Positions 20,260 through 28,953 of a stretch of 64,000 bases of DNA are shown piece after piece; positions within the stretch are counted from its first letter, which is position 1, and each line of letters opens with the position of its first letter. This stretch comes from an uncultured Clostridia bacterium (GTDB lineage Bacteria; Bacillota; Clostridia; Christensenellales; UBA1242): positions 1 to 64,000 of the forward strand of contig CAOJSF010000001.1 in assembly GCA_948442695.1 (NCBI GenBank), in the 5' to 3' direction. Below the pieces are notes generated by a model. The model made no database searches. It saw only the letters and a list, made by a program, of their open reading frames with translations, and was not told the DNA's origin. Position numbers and translations under genes: made by a program.

Positions 20260-20991
20260 ATGGCAAATTATTCAATTAATATAAATAAAGCAGTTGAAAT
20301 CAAAAATTTTGAAAACAGCGGATTTGATTTGTTTTATGAAGATGGAGTAGGAGCAAAACTTACAGATAAAACTCTTAATGTTCAAATCTTTAAGAAGGAT
20401 GCGATGAAATTTCGAAGTTTCTATGAAGAAAAATTTGAAAATGATAATATAATAATTGCATTTTCTTCAAATGAACAAAAATTGTTGAGTTTTGAGCAAT
20501 TTAATCTGTTGCAAAAAACCATTGACACAGTTAAAAAATTGCTGGAGTCTGAGAATGTCGACCAAAAATATAAAAAGCCAGAGAAAAAAAGAAATTATAC
20601 TTATGTTGGTGGGATTTATCAAGATAAAGAAGGGAATAAATATTTATATTTAGGCAAAGGATTTTTTTCACTAAAATATAATGATGGAGAGAGATTTACT
20701 GGAGGCGAAAAATATGTTTATGCCCAAATTAAAGATGAAAACTTAGTAAGTTATGATGAAAAAAGCAATACATTTATGGTAGAAGGGTTATATTCAGTGT
20801 ATGCTGAATATAGTAAAATTAAATTCGACAAATGTTTAAAAACTTTTAATTTGGTTGATCAAAAAAGTGTCTATATGAAGGATAAAGAAGTTAATTCTAA
20901 TTTCATATCATATCATGTTTCATTTCCACCTATGTCTAGAAACAAGTTTAAAGAGGTTGAGAATAGCGAAGAAGAAATAGAAATAGAATAA
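20260..20991 (+). CDS. hypothetical soluble protein, 243 aa
   Basis: Not recognised. A hydrophilic protein without signal peptide, membrane segment or Cys motif. The first 100 residues are mixed alpha/beta (FKKDAMKFRSFYEEKFENDN) and a Lys-rich linker (KYKKPEKKRNYT, about 103-114) leads to a beta-rich part with 'YVGGIYQDKEGNKYLYLGKG' and 'YAQIKDENLVSYDEKSNTFMV'. The tail is acidic (ENSEEEIEIE). Start supported by AGAGGTG 6 nt upstream and by a near-consensus promoter. It is a single-gene unit ended by its own terminator. Confidence 0.7.
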   Translation: MANYSININKAVEIKNFENSGFDLFYEDGVGAKLTDKTLNVQIFKKDAMKFRSFYEEKFENDNIIIAFSSNEQKLLSFEQFNLLQKTIDTVKKLLESENVDQKYKKPEKKRNYTYVGGIYQDKEGNKYLYLGKGFFSLKYNDGERFTGGEKYVYAQIKDENLVSYDEKSNTFMVEGLYSVYAEYSKIKFDKCLKTFNLVDQKSVYMKDKEVNSNFISYHVSFPPMSRNKFKEVENSEEEIEIE

Positions 20992-20999
20992 TTTTTAAA

Positions 21000-21034
21000 G
21001 AAGATTTTGATAAAATGTCAAAATCTTTTTTTTT
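21000..21034 (+). terminator. intrinsic terminator
   Basis: AAGATTTTGA, loop TAAAATG, TCAAAATCTT and a run of T. Confidence 0.85.
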
Positions 21035-21242
21035 ACAGAAAAATAAAAACATATGAAAATGTATTATCTTTATCAATATAAAATTTTAGTAAAAGTATGA
21101 GTAATTTTTCTAGAAATCTTTAAGCATATATAGATAGAAATATGATTTTTATAGATTCATAAGATAAAACTTTTTTATAGAAAATAATTGATAAACCGGT
21201 TTTTAATAAACAAATTATATTTTAAAAATATATTGAATTTAC

Positions 21243-21268
21243 TTGACATTTTTCGGGGGGGGTATAAT
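21243..21268 (+). promoter_or_regulatory. promoter with G8 tract in the spacer
   Basis: TTGACA (21243-21248) and TATAAT (21263-21268) separated by 14 nt, of which the last eight are G (21255-21262). The spacing is the same 14 nt as in the two C9 promoters although the flanks and the base differ. It drives the membrane protein at 21287. Confidence 0.75.
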
Positions 21269-21286
21269 AGAACTCGGAGGATATAT

Positions 21287-21664
21287 ATGAAGAAAAATGA
21301 TTTTTTAAATATAATCGTATGTTTGGGAACTATTTCTGCTGTTTTTTCTGTAATTGCAATAATATATGGATATTATTATCTTTTGAAAAATGTTAGTGGT
21401 TTGGAGATAATTGACTTAATTATTATTACTTTAGTTCTTATGCTTGCGATATTTCTAATAATCTGTATGAATTATTTGCTTTTTACATTAAAATTTCATG
21501 AAGATTATATCAATGAAAATAAAGAGATAGTAAAAAAACACGAAAAGTCAATTGAAGAGATTAAAGTTGTTTTAAGAAATCATAAAAATTCTATTAATAC
21601 TATAGAAGATATTTTAAATAAAGACAATGAAAAATTAAACTCAAATCAAGATAAAGAGAATTGA
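21287..21664 (+). CDS. two-helix membrane protein with coiled-coil tail
   Basis: A 125-residue protein. Two transmembrane segments (about 9-32 and 42-66) are followed by a charged C-terminal helix 'EDYINENKEIVKKHEKSIEE', probably a cytoplasmic coiled coil, and a disordered end. Small inner-membrane anchors of this form often tether partners. The ATG at 21287 follows CGGAGG by 6 nt, and the G8-spacer promoter places transcription near 21275; the in-frame sequence upstream contains the promoter and is not coding. It ends in TGA, one of only two such stops in the chromosomal part. Function unknown. Confidence 0.7.
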   Translation: MKKNDFLNIIVCLGTISAVFSVIAIIYGYYYLLKNVSGLEIIDLIIITLVLMLAIFLIICMNYLLFTLKFHEDYINENKEIVKKHEKSIEEIKVVLRNHKNSINTIEDILNKDNEKLNSNQDKEN

Positions 21665-21740
21665 AAAGGTTGAAAATTTAAAATATGCTTGAGTTTAAAC
21701 GAGTTATGTGATTTATTGTTTATAAGTTTTCTTTTTGCTA

Positions 21741-21768
21741 TTGACTTATGTATATTAATGATTATAAT
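21741..21768 (+). promoter_or_regulatory. promoter of the HD-domain gene, leaderless
   Basis: TTGACT (21741-21746), 16-nt spacer, TATAAT (21763-21768). The start of transcription falls at the ATG at 21775. An upstream in-frame ATG at 21748 lies inside the promoter and is ruled out. Confidence 0.6.
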
Positions 21769-21774
21769 ATAAGT

Positions 21775-22329
21775 ATGACTGATTTAGTGAGAAGAGCATA
21801 TTTGTTTGCCAAAGAAAAGCATAAAAATCAATTTATGAAGTGTGAGCCAAAAAGACCGTTTTTTGACCATTGTATTGCTGTATATAATCATCTCATTAAA
21901 AATATTTCTATTGATTATATAAACTTTGATGTTTTGGTTGCAACCGCACTTCTTCATGATGTGATTGAGGACACTGATGCAAGTTATGAAGATTTATATA
22001 AATTGTTTGGTCAAAATGTTGCAAATAATGTTTTAGCACTTACTAAGAATAAAAATTTACCACATAATGAGCAAATATCTGAGAGTGTGGACAGGCTTAA
22101 AAAATCTTCAAAGGAGGCAAGGCTTGTTAAACTTGCTGATAGATATGTAAATTTGTTGGATATTCCGCCAGCATGGACAGAGGAGAAATGCCTTGATTAC
22201 ATAAAAGATTCAATTATCATTTCACAAGGGCTTGGTTATACAAATACAAGATTGAAATGTTTGCTGGATAAAAACATTGAAAATTATATTGAAATGGTAG
22301 AAGAAATATTCGATGAAAAAGTATTGTAG
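21775..22329 (+). CDS. HD-domain (p)ppGpp hydrolase-like protein
   Basis: 184 residues with the metal-binding HD pattern of RelA/SpoT-type hydrolases: FFDHC (His32), LLHDVIEDT (His61, Asp62, Glu65, Asp66) and KLADRYVNL (Asp in the last metal motif). It covers only the hydrolase domain, without synthetase, TGS or ACT, like small alarmone hydrolases of the Mesh1 type. Likely reaction: removal of pyrophosphate from the 3' position of ppGpp with Mn2+; another nucleotide substrate is possible. The promoter leaves no leader, which fixes the start. The gene is alone and ends in a strong terminator. Confidence 0.8.
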   Translation: MTDLVRRAYLFAKEKHKNQFMKCEPKRPFFDHCIAVYNHLIKNISIDYINFDVLVATALLHDVIEDTDASYEDLYKLFGQNVANNVLALTKNKNLPHNEQISESVDRLKKSSKEARLVKLADRYVNLLDIPPAWTEEKCLDYIKDSIIISQGLGYTNTRLKCLLDKNIENYIEMVEEIFDEKVL

Positions 22330-22372
22330 AAATGTTTTATGAAGATAAAATAATCATAAAAAATTAAATTTA

Positions 22373-22411
22373 AAAATCAAGGGTGCCTAGTTTAACATCC
22401 TTGATTTTTTG
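22373..22411 (+). terminator. intrinsic terminator after the HD gene
   Basis: AAATCAAGG pairs with CCTTGATTT across a 16-nt loop, followed by T residues. It may also serve as terminator for the convergent Cys-rich gene. Confidence 0.8.
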
Positions 22412-22536
22412 TTTTTGAAAGATAATTATGCTTTTTTTACATTAAAATTGAATTTTTTTATACTTTTTTCTTTGTTTTTACGCTGATTTACTTAAATTAT
22501 CTGTTTTTTGATAATTTTTTATTGTTTTAAAACTTA

Positions 22537-22734
22537 TTATTTATTGCAACAGTTTCCGCAACCACATAAGAGTAAAAGCAAGATTAAAGTGCAACAGTCC
22601 ATACCACAGCCATTGCCATTACCACAAAGGCATTGTAAAATTATGAGCCATAAAATAAGTGAGCATGGATCGCATCCGCAACCGCCAAAGCCATTGCCAC
22701 AACCGTTGCCACAAGAGTTGTTAAAGAAATTCAT
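22537..22734 (-). CDS. Gly/Cys-rich hydrophobic mini-protein, 65 aa
   Basis: A 65-residue protein with 14 Cys and many Gly/Asn, in two similar halves: a CG-rich stretch (NSCGNGCGNGFGGCGCDPC) then a hydrophobic segment (SLILWLIILQCLC), again CGNGNGCGMDCC then TLILLLLLCGCG. An AGGAGG ribosome site 5 nt before the ATG makes it convincingly a gene. The design loosely recalls small Gly/Cys-rich spore-coat-associated peptides (YjcZ type) but I cannot place it in a family. The pairs CC, CxC and CxxC suggest metal binding or disulfide cross-linking in or on a membrane or coat. The 593-bp gap to its right has no other gene. Confidence 0.7.
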   Translation of the reverse strand: MNFFNNSCGNGCGNGFGGCGCDPCSLILWLIILQCLCGNGNGCGMDCCTLILLLLLCGCGNCCNK

Positions 22735-23256
22735 TTGTTCCTCCTATAAAAATTCCCTATGTATTATGAAGGGGATTTAAGTTTGATTTAGTTTCTTCTT
22801 ATTTTCCCTTTCACATTAACATACTACTACTCAGGCGATGAAAATGTGCATAACTTTTATTATTTTTCTTTAATTTTTTCTTTTATTTGGATTTTGATGC
22901 TGTAAATTAATTTTATTGATGTTTAAATGAAATCAATTTAATCAAGTCGTTTTTGTTTTTCTGTTTAAAATTTTAGGAAATAAAAACATGATTTTAAAGA
23001 TAATAATATAAATTTTATCAAATTTTGAAAAGTATTTAAGATGCAGATTAAAGTTGTTTGCAAGTGTTTTGAGTTTGACAAGAAAGTCAGAGATAGATGT
23101 TTAAGATAAAGCAAAATTTAAACTGTAAAGATATCAAAAATTTAATTATAATGGCTCATTTAAAGGCAGATTATTTTTCGACAAAACTAGTGCAATTTTG
23201 ACAACATAAAAGTTTTATGCAAGCACAAAATATTTTTGATTTATATAACAATTTGG
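22735..23256. other. intergenic region between divergent genes
   Basis: AT-rich sequence between the divergent Cys-rich gene and the large surface-protein gene. Apart from the AGGAGG site of the minus-strand gene at its left edge I see no ORF with a ribosome site, no strong hairpin and no repeat. Confidence 0.6.
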
Positions 23257-23285
23257 TTGACTTAATTTTTAAAATGTTTTACAAT
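23257..23285 (+). promoter_or_regulatory. sigma-A promoter of the surface protein gene
   Basis: TTGACT (23257-23262), 17-nt spacer, TACAAT (23280-23285). Confidence 0.7.
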
Positions 23286-23327
23286 TAATTGTTAAATAAT
23301 ACATTAATTAATTTAGAGGAGAATGAT

Positions 23328-26300
23328 ATGGCTAAACAAAAATCAATTTTCAAGGGATTATTTAAGGGCGTTGCTGTAGGATTTGCATTTATTATGTGCA
23401 GTGCTTTCTTTCCTACAAAACTTATTGCACAGGCTTTTGATGAAGACATTGCAAATAAGGTTGACTTTTTCGCAAACAGCATAAAAGTTGATGGACAAGG
23501 TGCTGACATTGTTGTTAAGAAAGGCAAAACAGTGACTATCCCAGAGGCTGTTTATGAATATAAGACTGCAGATGGCAAGGCTGAACATATTATAGGAAAA
23601 GACGATGCAAGTGCAATCGAGTCTTTTGTTGAAGTATTTTATAAAGACACAAATGATAAAGTCGATGTAAAAGACAATGCTTTTGTTGCTGACAGAGTTG
23701 GTCGTTATACAATCACTTATACTGTAAAAGATGGTGAAAATGAATATACTTATGACATGACAGTAAAGAGTGAAGTCAGCGAAGTTGCCTTTGATTTTTC
23801 ATTAAATAATAAAAACATCATTCCTGGTGTATATGATGTTAAACTTACAGACAAAGATGTTGTTCTTCCTCTTGTTTCAGTTAAGGATACAAATGATGAA
23901 ACTTTGATTTCTGAAGATGACAATGATTATTTCACAAATTTAGCAAATGTGAAAGATTTTGAACTTCCTTCAAATGATACTAAATCTGGATTTGTGAATA
24001 TTACTCTTTCTAAAGATAGCAAGATTGCTATTGATTCAAGAGAAGTTGAAGGAAAAACAGAATTTTATATTTCAAACGAAAACCTTTTAAAGGTAAAGGG
24101 GCAAGATGTTCAAATATATTATTCTTATTATCAGATGAATGAAAACAACGAACCAGTTTTTGTTTCTTCAGTTTCTAAGAAATTTTCTGTAAAAGATGGT
24201 TATTATTTCAAAAATTCTAAGGAAGAAGAAAAAGGTTATGACCTTGAAACAAAATGGTCAAACTCAACTTCTGATATCACCGCTGTTGTTGGTGTGGAGA
24301 AAGAACTTCCTAGCATAACTGCAACTACTAAATCAACAAATTCTCCTGCAAATGAATCAATCGAAATCTCTTATGATATCAAAGTTCAAAAGAGGGGAAC
24401 AAATGGAAGTTATAAAGAAGATGTCACTGATAAAGTTCTCATCAAAGAAGATGGCAAATTCAAGTTTAAGGCAAACGATGAAGGCTCTTATATGTTCACA
24501 TATGAAGTCAAAGATTTCTATGGCAACACTGTTGATAAGAGCAAGACAAGATTTGAAATTACAAATGTGAAAGATAGCCGTTCTGCAAGTGTTTATGTTT
24601 ATGATGGCGGAAATAAAGACGCTTATAATGAAAAAGAGAACAAATATCAAAGCGCTCTCAACAAACTTAAGACTCAATCTGGCAACCGCAATGTAATTAT
24701 GTATGCAGTTGGTGGAACTGACAACTTTGTCGCAAAGGACAAACTTACTCTTAGAAGAACAATTATTGACAATACTTCTATGACTATGTTTGATATAAGC
24801 GAAAAACTTTATCATGAATACAACCTTATTTTCGCTCCTGCAAGAGCAACAGGTGCAAGTCAAGAATCTTCAATTTATAAACAAATTGTAAGTGACAACT
24901 ATCATATTCGCTCTCAAATGCTTTTAGAGGGAAAGAGAATTGATGATGACAATGCAATTAAAGCATTCCTTAAAGGAAACAAATATCTTTTAGTGACAAC
25001 AGAATTCAACAAAGATGTTGACGGAAATCAAATTGTTGAAAATCTTTCAATAAGTGATGAAAAAGCAAAAGAAAAGATGATGCTCGCTGATGTTGAAGGT
25101 GAGGTTGGTTATGCATATATTGAATGCAAAAACACATCATTCAAAGACAAAAAAGTATTCTCTGACGGAACTTATACTTTCATTTATGGAGCAAGTGACA
25201 ACAAGAATAATGAATCAACTTCTAGAAATTCTATCACTATCTCTGCCGATTATAAAGCAGAATCAATACCTTCAATCACTTTCTCAACTGCACTTCAAGA
25301 CACATATCTTCCTTCTGATAAAATTGCTTTTGATGTTGCGACTGCAACTGTTTCTCAAGACTCAAGACTTGACACTGTGACTGCTTATAGATTCCTTGAT
25401 GCAAGCAAAAAGGCAATCAGTTCTGATAAGACAAAATCTTTAAACTATTATGTTCAAAGAGTAAATTCAAACCTTTCTTCTAAGTGGTATGCTCAAGTTG
25501 ATAAAGTAATCAATGAAAGTGTTGAAGAAAACAAAGGTTGGTTTGTTGATGAAAGCAAATCTTCTTATAAGATTGATTTAAAACAAGACAGACCAAATGG
25601 TGCAAAATATCTTGAAATTTTATCTTATGCTATTGACGATTTCGGCAATGCTGGTTTCTTCAATAAAGTTATCACAATTGCTGATGCTTCTGACAGTGCA
25701 ATGCCAGTGCTTTTCAAGGCTGAAAATCTGCCTACTGAAACAAGCGTAACTGCACCAGAGGATATAGAACTTCCTACTTTATATTTCACTGATGATAATG
25801 TTGCTTATATGAATGCCGAAGTAAAAGTTTATAGACTTGTAAAGAATGACGATGGCACAGTTGATAAGGTTGTTATGCAATCTTCAAACATGATCACAGA
25901 TTTTGATTCTATGAGAGAAACTTTTGTAGTGAAAGGTGGCTCATTCAGAGCATCAATAGGAGGAAATTATCAAGTTGCAATTTCTGTTAAGGATGCTGGA
26001 AATCACAGCAATACAACTTATTTCAACTATCATGTTGTAGATAGTGTGGAAAATGACACTCCTGAAATTGAAAATATCACTTCTGAAACTATAGATTTGA
26101 AAGCAGGACAATCTCATTATTTAGTTCCTCCAACAATCTCAGTTTCAATGTCTGACAAATATGGTTATATCGGAATTGATGAAGAGGATGACGCTAAAAC
26201 TGCGACTTACTATACTCCAACTATCATTTCAGCAACAGATTCTTACAAACTTGACAAATATTATTTCACTGGAAATAAGAAAGGCACATTCAAACTTCAA

Positions 26301-27470
26301 TATAAAGCATTCCTCATGCGTTATTCAAAAGATGCATCTGTATTTGCTGGCTCTGAAGATGTGGCAAATAATGGTCAAATCTATTTAGTAAATGACAAAC
26401 TTTGCTATAAATATGATGGTGAAAGATATTATGTTTATATGGAAAAAGTTCAGGCTGAAGATGAGACTGAAAAATATGTTCTTAAAGCAAATAAATCTTT
26501 ACTCGGAAATCAAGAAGAACTTGCGAGTGTTGAATTTGCAAAACTTAAAAAAATTGTTGATGTTTATGTTTGCGAAAGTAAGATTCAGACAATCAATGTT
26601 GGTGGTGTAGATATTAAAGTTACTTTTGACGAAAATGTTTATGCTGATTCTTATGAAGACCTTAATCAAACTATAGAAATAGCAAAACCTAAGAACATCG
26701 AATACAATGGTGATGATTATCAAACAAATCTTAAAGATTCATTTGTGACTATCACAAAATCTTCAGGAAATACAACTGTTACTCTTGCTGACATCTCTTT
26801 TGAAGAATGGGCAAATCAAGAAGATTTGAAAAACAAAGAAAACTTCACAACAGAAAATGGCAAGATTAAACTTAAACTTACTGACAATGGTAGATATGTG
26901 ATTAAATATTCAATTCAGGCAATGGATAAAACTGGTGTAAATGTTGATAGTCCAAAAACTGTTGAATATACAATCAAGAATGGTGACGTTGTTGGACCTA
27001 CTGTAAAACTTGAAAAGAATTTTGTCAAGACAACTTACAAGTTGGGTGACACAATGAAACTTAACCTTGCTGGTCTTACAGTTTCTGATGAAGTGACTGA
27101 AGATGTTGAATGGCTCAAGAAAAATATGGTTGTAAGACTTTCAACTCCTGATTCTGGCAGTGGCAATTATACCACTCTTGAAAATGAATCTGAGGTAGAA
27201 GGCGAATATATCTACACTAAGAAACTTGAAACAGCGGGAACTTATACTTTGACAGTTATTGTAAAAGATAAGGCTGGAAATGAAACAAGTTCAAGTGTGA
27301 CATTCGAAGTTTCAACTAAAGAGTCAAAAGATATTGATGTCAAGGAAGTAATGGGCGGAGTTTTAATCGGACTTTCAGTTGCCGTGCTTGCGGGCGTTGT
27401 AATTTACTTCGTTGTAAGCAAAGTAAAACTTGACAAGAAAGAAAAGAAATATAAAGACAAAAATAAGTAA
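23328..27470 (+). CDS. large Ig-like surface protein with C-terminal membrane anchor
   Basis: 1380 residues. Signal peptide: basic AKQKSIFKGLFKG, hydrophobic VAVGFAFIMCSAFF, probable cleavage after AQA (about 34-36). The body is a chain of beta-sandwich-like segments with repeated phrases such as 'GRYTITYTVKDGENEYTYDM', 'GSYMFTYEVKDFYGN', 'GNYQVAISVKDAGNHSNTT' and 'GTYTLTVIVKDKAGNETSSS', typical of bacterial Ig-like/cadherin-like domains; the last is just before the anchor. C-terminus: one transmembrane helix (VMGGVLIGLSVAVLAGVVIYFVV, about 1342-1364) and a basic tail, with no LPxTG motif, so it is anchored by a membrane helix and not by sortase. Start: ATG 23328 after AGAGGAGA. Likely adhesion or cell-surface structure. 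Single-gene unit. Confidence 0.85.
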   Translation: MAKQKSIFKGLFKGVAVGFAFIMCSAFFPTKLIAQAFDEDIANKVDFFANSIKVDGQGADIVVKKGKTVTIPEAVYEYKTADGKAEHIIGKDDASAIESFVEVFYKDTNDKVDVKDNAFVADRVGRYTITYTVKDGENEYTYDMTVKSEVSEVAFDFSLNNKNIIPGVYDVKLTDKDVVLPLVSVKDTNDETLISEDDNDYFTNLANVKDFELPSNDTKSGFVNITLSKDSKIAIDSREVEGKTEFYISNENLLKVKGQDVQIYYSYYQMNENNEPVFVSSVSKKFSVKDGYYFKNSKEEEKGYDLETKWSNSTSDITAVVGVEKELPSITATTKSTNSPANESIEISYDIKVQKRGTNGSYKEDVTDKVLIKEDGKFKFKANDEGSYMFTYEVKDFYGNTVDKSKTRFEITNVKDSRSASVYVYDGGNKDAYNEKENKYQSALNKLKTQSGNRNVIMYAVGGTDNFVAKDKLTLRRTIIDNTSMTMFDISEKLYHEYNLIFAPARATGASQESSIYKQIVSDNYHIRSQMLLEGKRIDDDNAIKAFLKGNKYLLVTTEFNKDVDGNQIVENLSISDEKAKEKMMLADVEGEVGYAYIECKNTSFKDKKVFSDGTYTFIYGASDNKNNESTSRNSITISADYKAESIPSITFSTALQDTYLPSDKIAFDVATATVSQDSRLDTVTAYRFLDASKKAISSDKTKSLNYYVQRVNSNLSSKWYAQVDKVINESVEENKGWFVDESKSSYKIDLKQDRPNGAKYLEILSYAIDDFGNAGFFNKVITIADASDSAMPVLFKAENLPTETSVTAPEDIELPTLYFTDDNVAYMNAEVKVYRLVKNDDGTVDKVVMQSSNMITDFDSMRETFVVKGGSFRASIGGNYQVAISVKDAGNHSNTTYFNYHVVDSVENDTPEIENITSETIDLKAGQSHYLVPPTISVSMSDKYGYIGIDEEDDAKTATYYTPTIISATDSYKLDKYYFTGNKKGTFKLQYKAFLMRYSKDASVFAGSEDVANNGQIYLVNDKLCYKYDGERYYVYMEKVQAEDETEKYVLKANKSLLGNQEELASVEFAKLKKIVDVYVCESKIQTINVGGVDIKVTFDENVYADSYEDLNQTIEIAKPKNIEYNGDDYQTNLKDSFVTITKSSGNTTVTLADISFEEWANQEDLKNKENFTTENGKIKLKLTDNGRYVIKYSIQAMDKTGVNVDSPKTVEYTIKNGDVVGPTVKLEKNFVKTTYKLGDTMKLNLAGLTVSDEVTEDVEWLKKNMVVRLSTPDSGSGNYTTLENESEVEGEYIYTKKLETAGTYTLTVIVKDKAGNETSSSVTFEVSTKESKDIDVKEVMGGVLIGLSVAVLAGVVIYFVVSKVKLDKKEKKYKDKNK

Positions 27471-27484
27471 AATTGTTTTTGGGG

Positions 27485-27514
27485 AAAAGTGGTTTTAATA
27501 AAGCCACTTTTTTT
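27485..27514 (+). terminator. intrinsic terminator after the surface protein gene
   Basis: AAAGTGGTTT pairs with AAGCCACTTT, followed by T residues. Confidence 0.85.
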
Positions 27515-27755
27515 GTATCAATTTATAAAAAACAATCAATTGATGTTTTCAGTTGTATTTTTTATGTTTATATTTACAATAATTTAATAATTTTTGTCAT
27601 TTAGTTTTTAATAAAATTTGCATGAAATATGTATATAAAATTTTGATAGTTTGATTTTTAATGATTCTTAATATTTTAATAGAATAGTAATAAATGCTTG
27701 TGTTGTTATTGTGAAATTAATATATATATATTACGAATTAAATTGTTTATTTTCC

Positions 27756-27784
27756 TTGACAAAGAGGCTATTTTATGATATTAT
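27756..27784 (+). promoter_or_regulatory. sigma-A promoter of rplU operon
   Basis: TTGACA (27756-27761), 17 nt ending TGA, TATTAT (27779-27784). Confidence 0.75.
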
Positions 27785-27790
27785 ATTTTA

Positions 27791-27885
27791 GTATCCGCAT
27801 GTGTAGGGTTGATAAGTTTAATCAAACAGGAAATTATGGCTTATTTATGATTAACACCCGAAATAAAAACAGCGAGTTTGGTTAG
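27791..27885 (+). ncRNA. leader RNA upstream of rplU (L21-leader-like)
   Basis: About 95 nt from the expected transcript start to the ribosome site. GGGTTGAT (27809-) and GATTAACACCC (near 27848-27858) can pair with a bulge, with a smaller stem between. Its position fits the ribosomal protein L21 leader known from Bacillota, an autoregulatory RNA. I could not verify the family consensus by eye. Confidence 0.45.
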
Positions 27886-27898
27886 AGGAGGTAAAGAA

Positions 27899-28207
27899 AT
27901 GTTTGCTATAGTACAATGTGGTGGAAAGCAATACAAAGTTAGTGAAAACGATATCATTTCAGTAGAAAAAATCACTAATGCTGTTGGTGAAAAAATCAAC
28001 TTAGATGTAATGCTTTACAGTGACGGAAAAACTGTTGTTGCTGGAAATCCTCTTGTTTCTGGTGCAGTATGCGAAGCAGAAGTTGTTGCTCACGGAAAAG
28101 GTGACAAAATTGTTGTTTTCAAATACAAGCCAAAGAAAAATGAGAGAAAGAAGCAAGGTCACAGACAACCATTCACTCAATTAAAAATAACATCTATTAA
28201 AAAGTAA
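27899..28207 (+). CDS. rplU: 50S ribosomal protein L21
   Basis: 102 residues from ATG 27899 (MFAIVQCGGKQYKVSENDII), normal length; AGAGGAGG lies 7 nt upstream, so the in-frame codons before it are leader. L21 binds 23S rRNA domain VI region. C-terminal KKNERKKQGHRQPFTQLKI is the family signature (RKKqGHRQ..T...I). First of the conserved trio rplU-prp-rpmA. Confidence 0.97.
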   Translation: MFAIVQCGGKQYKVSENDIISVEKITNAVGEKINLDVMLYSDGKTVVAGNPLVSGAVCEAEVVAHGKGDKIVVFKYKPKKNERKKQGHRQPFTQLKITSIKK

Positions 28208-28215
28208 GGTTTATT

Positions 28216-28536
28216 ATGACAAAAATTACTTTTTATAAAAAAAACAATCTGTTTGTTGGATTTGAAGTAAAAGGACATACAGGGAAAGATGAATACGGTA
28301 AAGATCTGCTTTGCGCTCAAATTTCTACAGTTGCACAACTTGCGATTGTTGGAATTGAAGATGTGGGCGGACTTCAGGCCTTTCATGAAATTTCTGATGG
28401 TTATCTTAAAATCATGATTAGTGAGAAAGATGCTTTGGGGCATCCTCAGTTTCTCTTTAATACCTGTCTGCAATCTTTTAAATCCATAATTATAGGTGAA
28501 GAAAAATTCGCAAAATTGGAGGTAAAAAATGTTTAA
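28216..28536 (+). CDS. prp: ribosomal processing cysteine protease Prp
   Basis: 106 residues, the small protease that removes the N-terminal extension of L27 in Bacillota. The catalytic His and Cys are visible in [20 protein letters not shown] (His22 and Cys34). It lies between rplU and rpmA, as in other Bacillota, and overlaps the start of rpmA by 8 nt, which suggests translational coupling. The target site is present in the L27 encoded next door. Confidence 0.93.
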   Translation: MTKITFYKKNNLFVGFEVKGHTGKDEYGKDLLCAQISTVAQLAIVGIEDVGGLQAFHEISDGYLKIMISEKDALGHPQFLFNTCLQSFKSIIIGEEKFAKLEVKNV

Positions 28537-28801
28537 GTTTAATGCTCAACTTTTTGCTCATAAAAAGGGTGGTGGTTCAACTAAAAACGGCCGTGACTCA
28601 CAAAGTAAAAGACTTGGTGTAAAGGCATATGGCGGTGAAAATGTTACTGCAGGATCTATCATCGTAAGACAAAGAGGCACAAGAATTTATCCTGGCACAA
28701 ATGTTGGAATGGGAAAAGATTATACACTTTTCGCAACAACTGATGGTAAAGTTAAATTTGGAATGTCTAATGGCAAGAAGATTGTATCTATTGAAAAATA
28801 A
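28529..28801 (+). CDS. rpmA: 50S ribosomal protein L27 with cleavable N-terminus
   Basis: 90 residues. The body [20 protein letters not shown] matches L27. The N-terminus [15 protein letters not shown] carries the Bacillota extension that Prp cuts, between Phe and Ala, so that the mature tail reaches the peptidyl-transferase centre. GGAGG precedes the ATG. Last gene of the operon, followed by a terminator. Confidence 0.97.
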   Translation: MFKFNAQLFAHKKGGGSTKNGRDSQSKRLGVKAYGGENVTAGSIIVRQRGTRIYPGTNVGMGKDYTLFATTDGKVKFGMSNGKKIVSIEK

Positions 28802-28805
28802 TTTT

Positions 28806-28833
28806 AAAGGACTGAAAATTCAGTCCTTTTTTT
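28806..28833 (+). terminator. intrinsic terminator after rpmA
   Basis: AAAGGACTGAA, loop, TTCAGTCCTTT and T-run. Confidence 0.88.
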
Positions 28834-28941
28834 ATAAACTTTTAATACTTTAATGTTTTGTCTGTGTTAAGTTCAAAATAGAAAATTTAATTTTTTTGAC
28901 AATATTTTTAAATATTTATTTGTTTTTGATGCCATTTATTG

Positions 28942-28947
28942 TATAAT
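28942..28947 (+). promoter_or_regulatory. -10 box of the glycosylase gene, leaderless
   Basis: TATAAT seven bases before the ATG at 28954, with no ribosome binding site between. The -35 region (TTTGTT, 28919-28924) is weak. Confidence 0.5.
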
Positions 28948-28953
28948 AAAGTT

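Noticed and set aside
22508-22780. Pro/Gln-rich plus-strand frame opposite the Cys-rich gene
   Set aside because: It is the antisense of Gly/Cys codons; only the minus strand has an AGGAGG site in the right place.
28177-28473. Minus-strand frame over prp
   Set aside because: A shadow of the conserved Prp gene, which has the catalytic residues and operon position.
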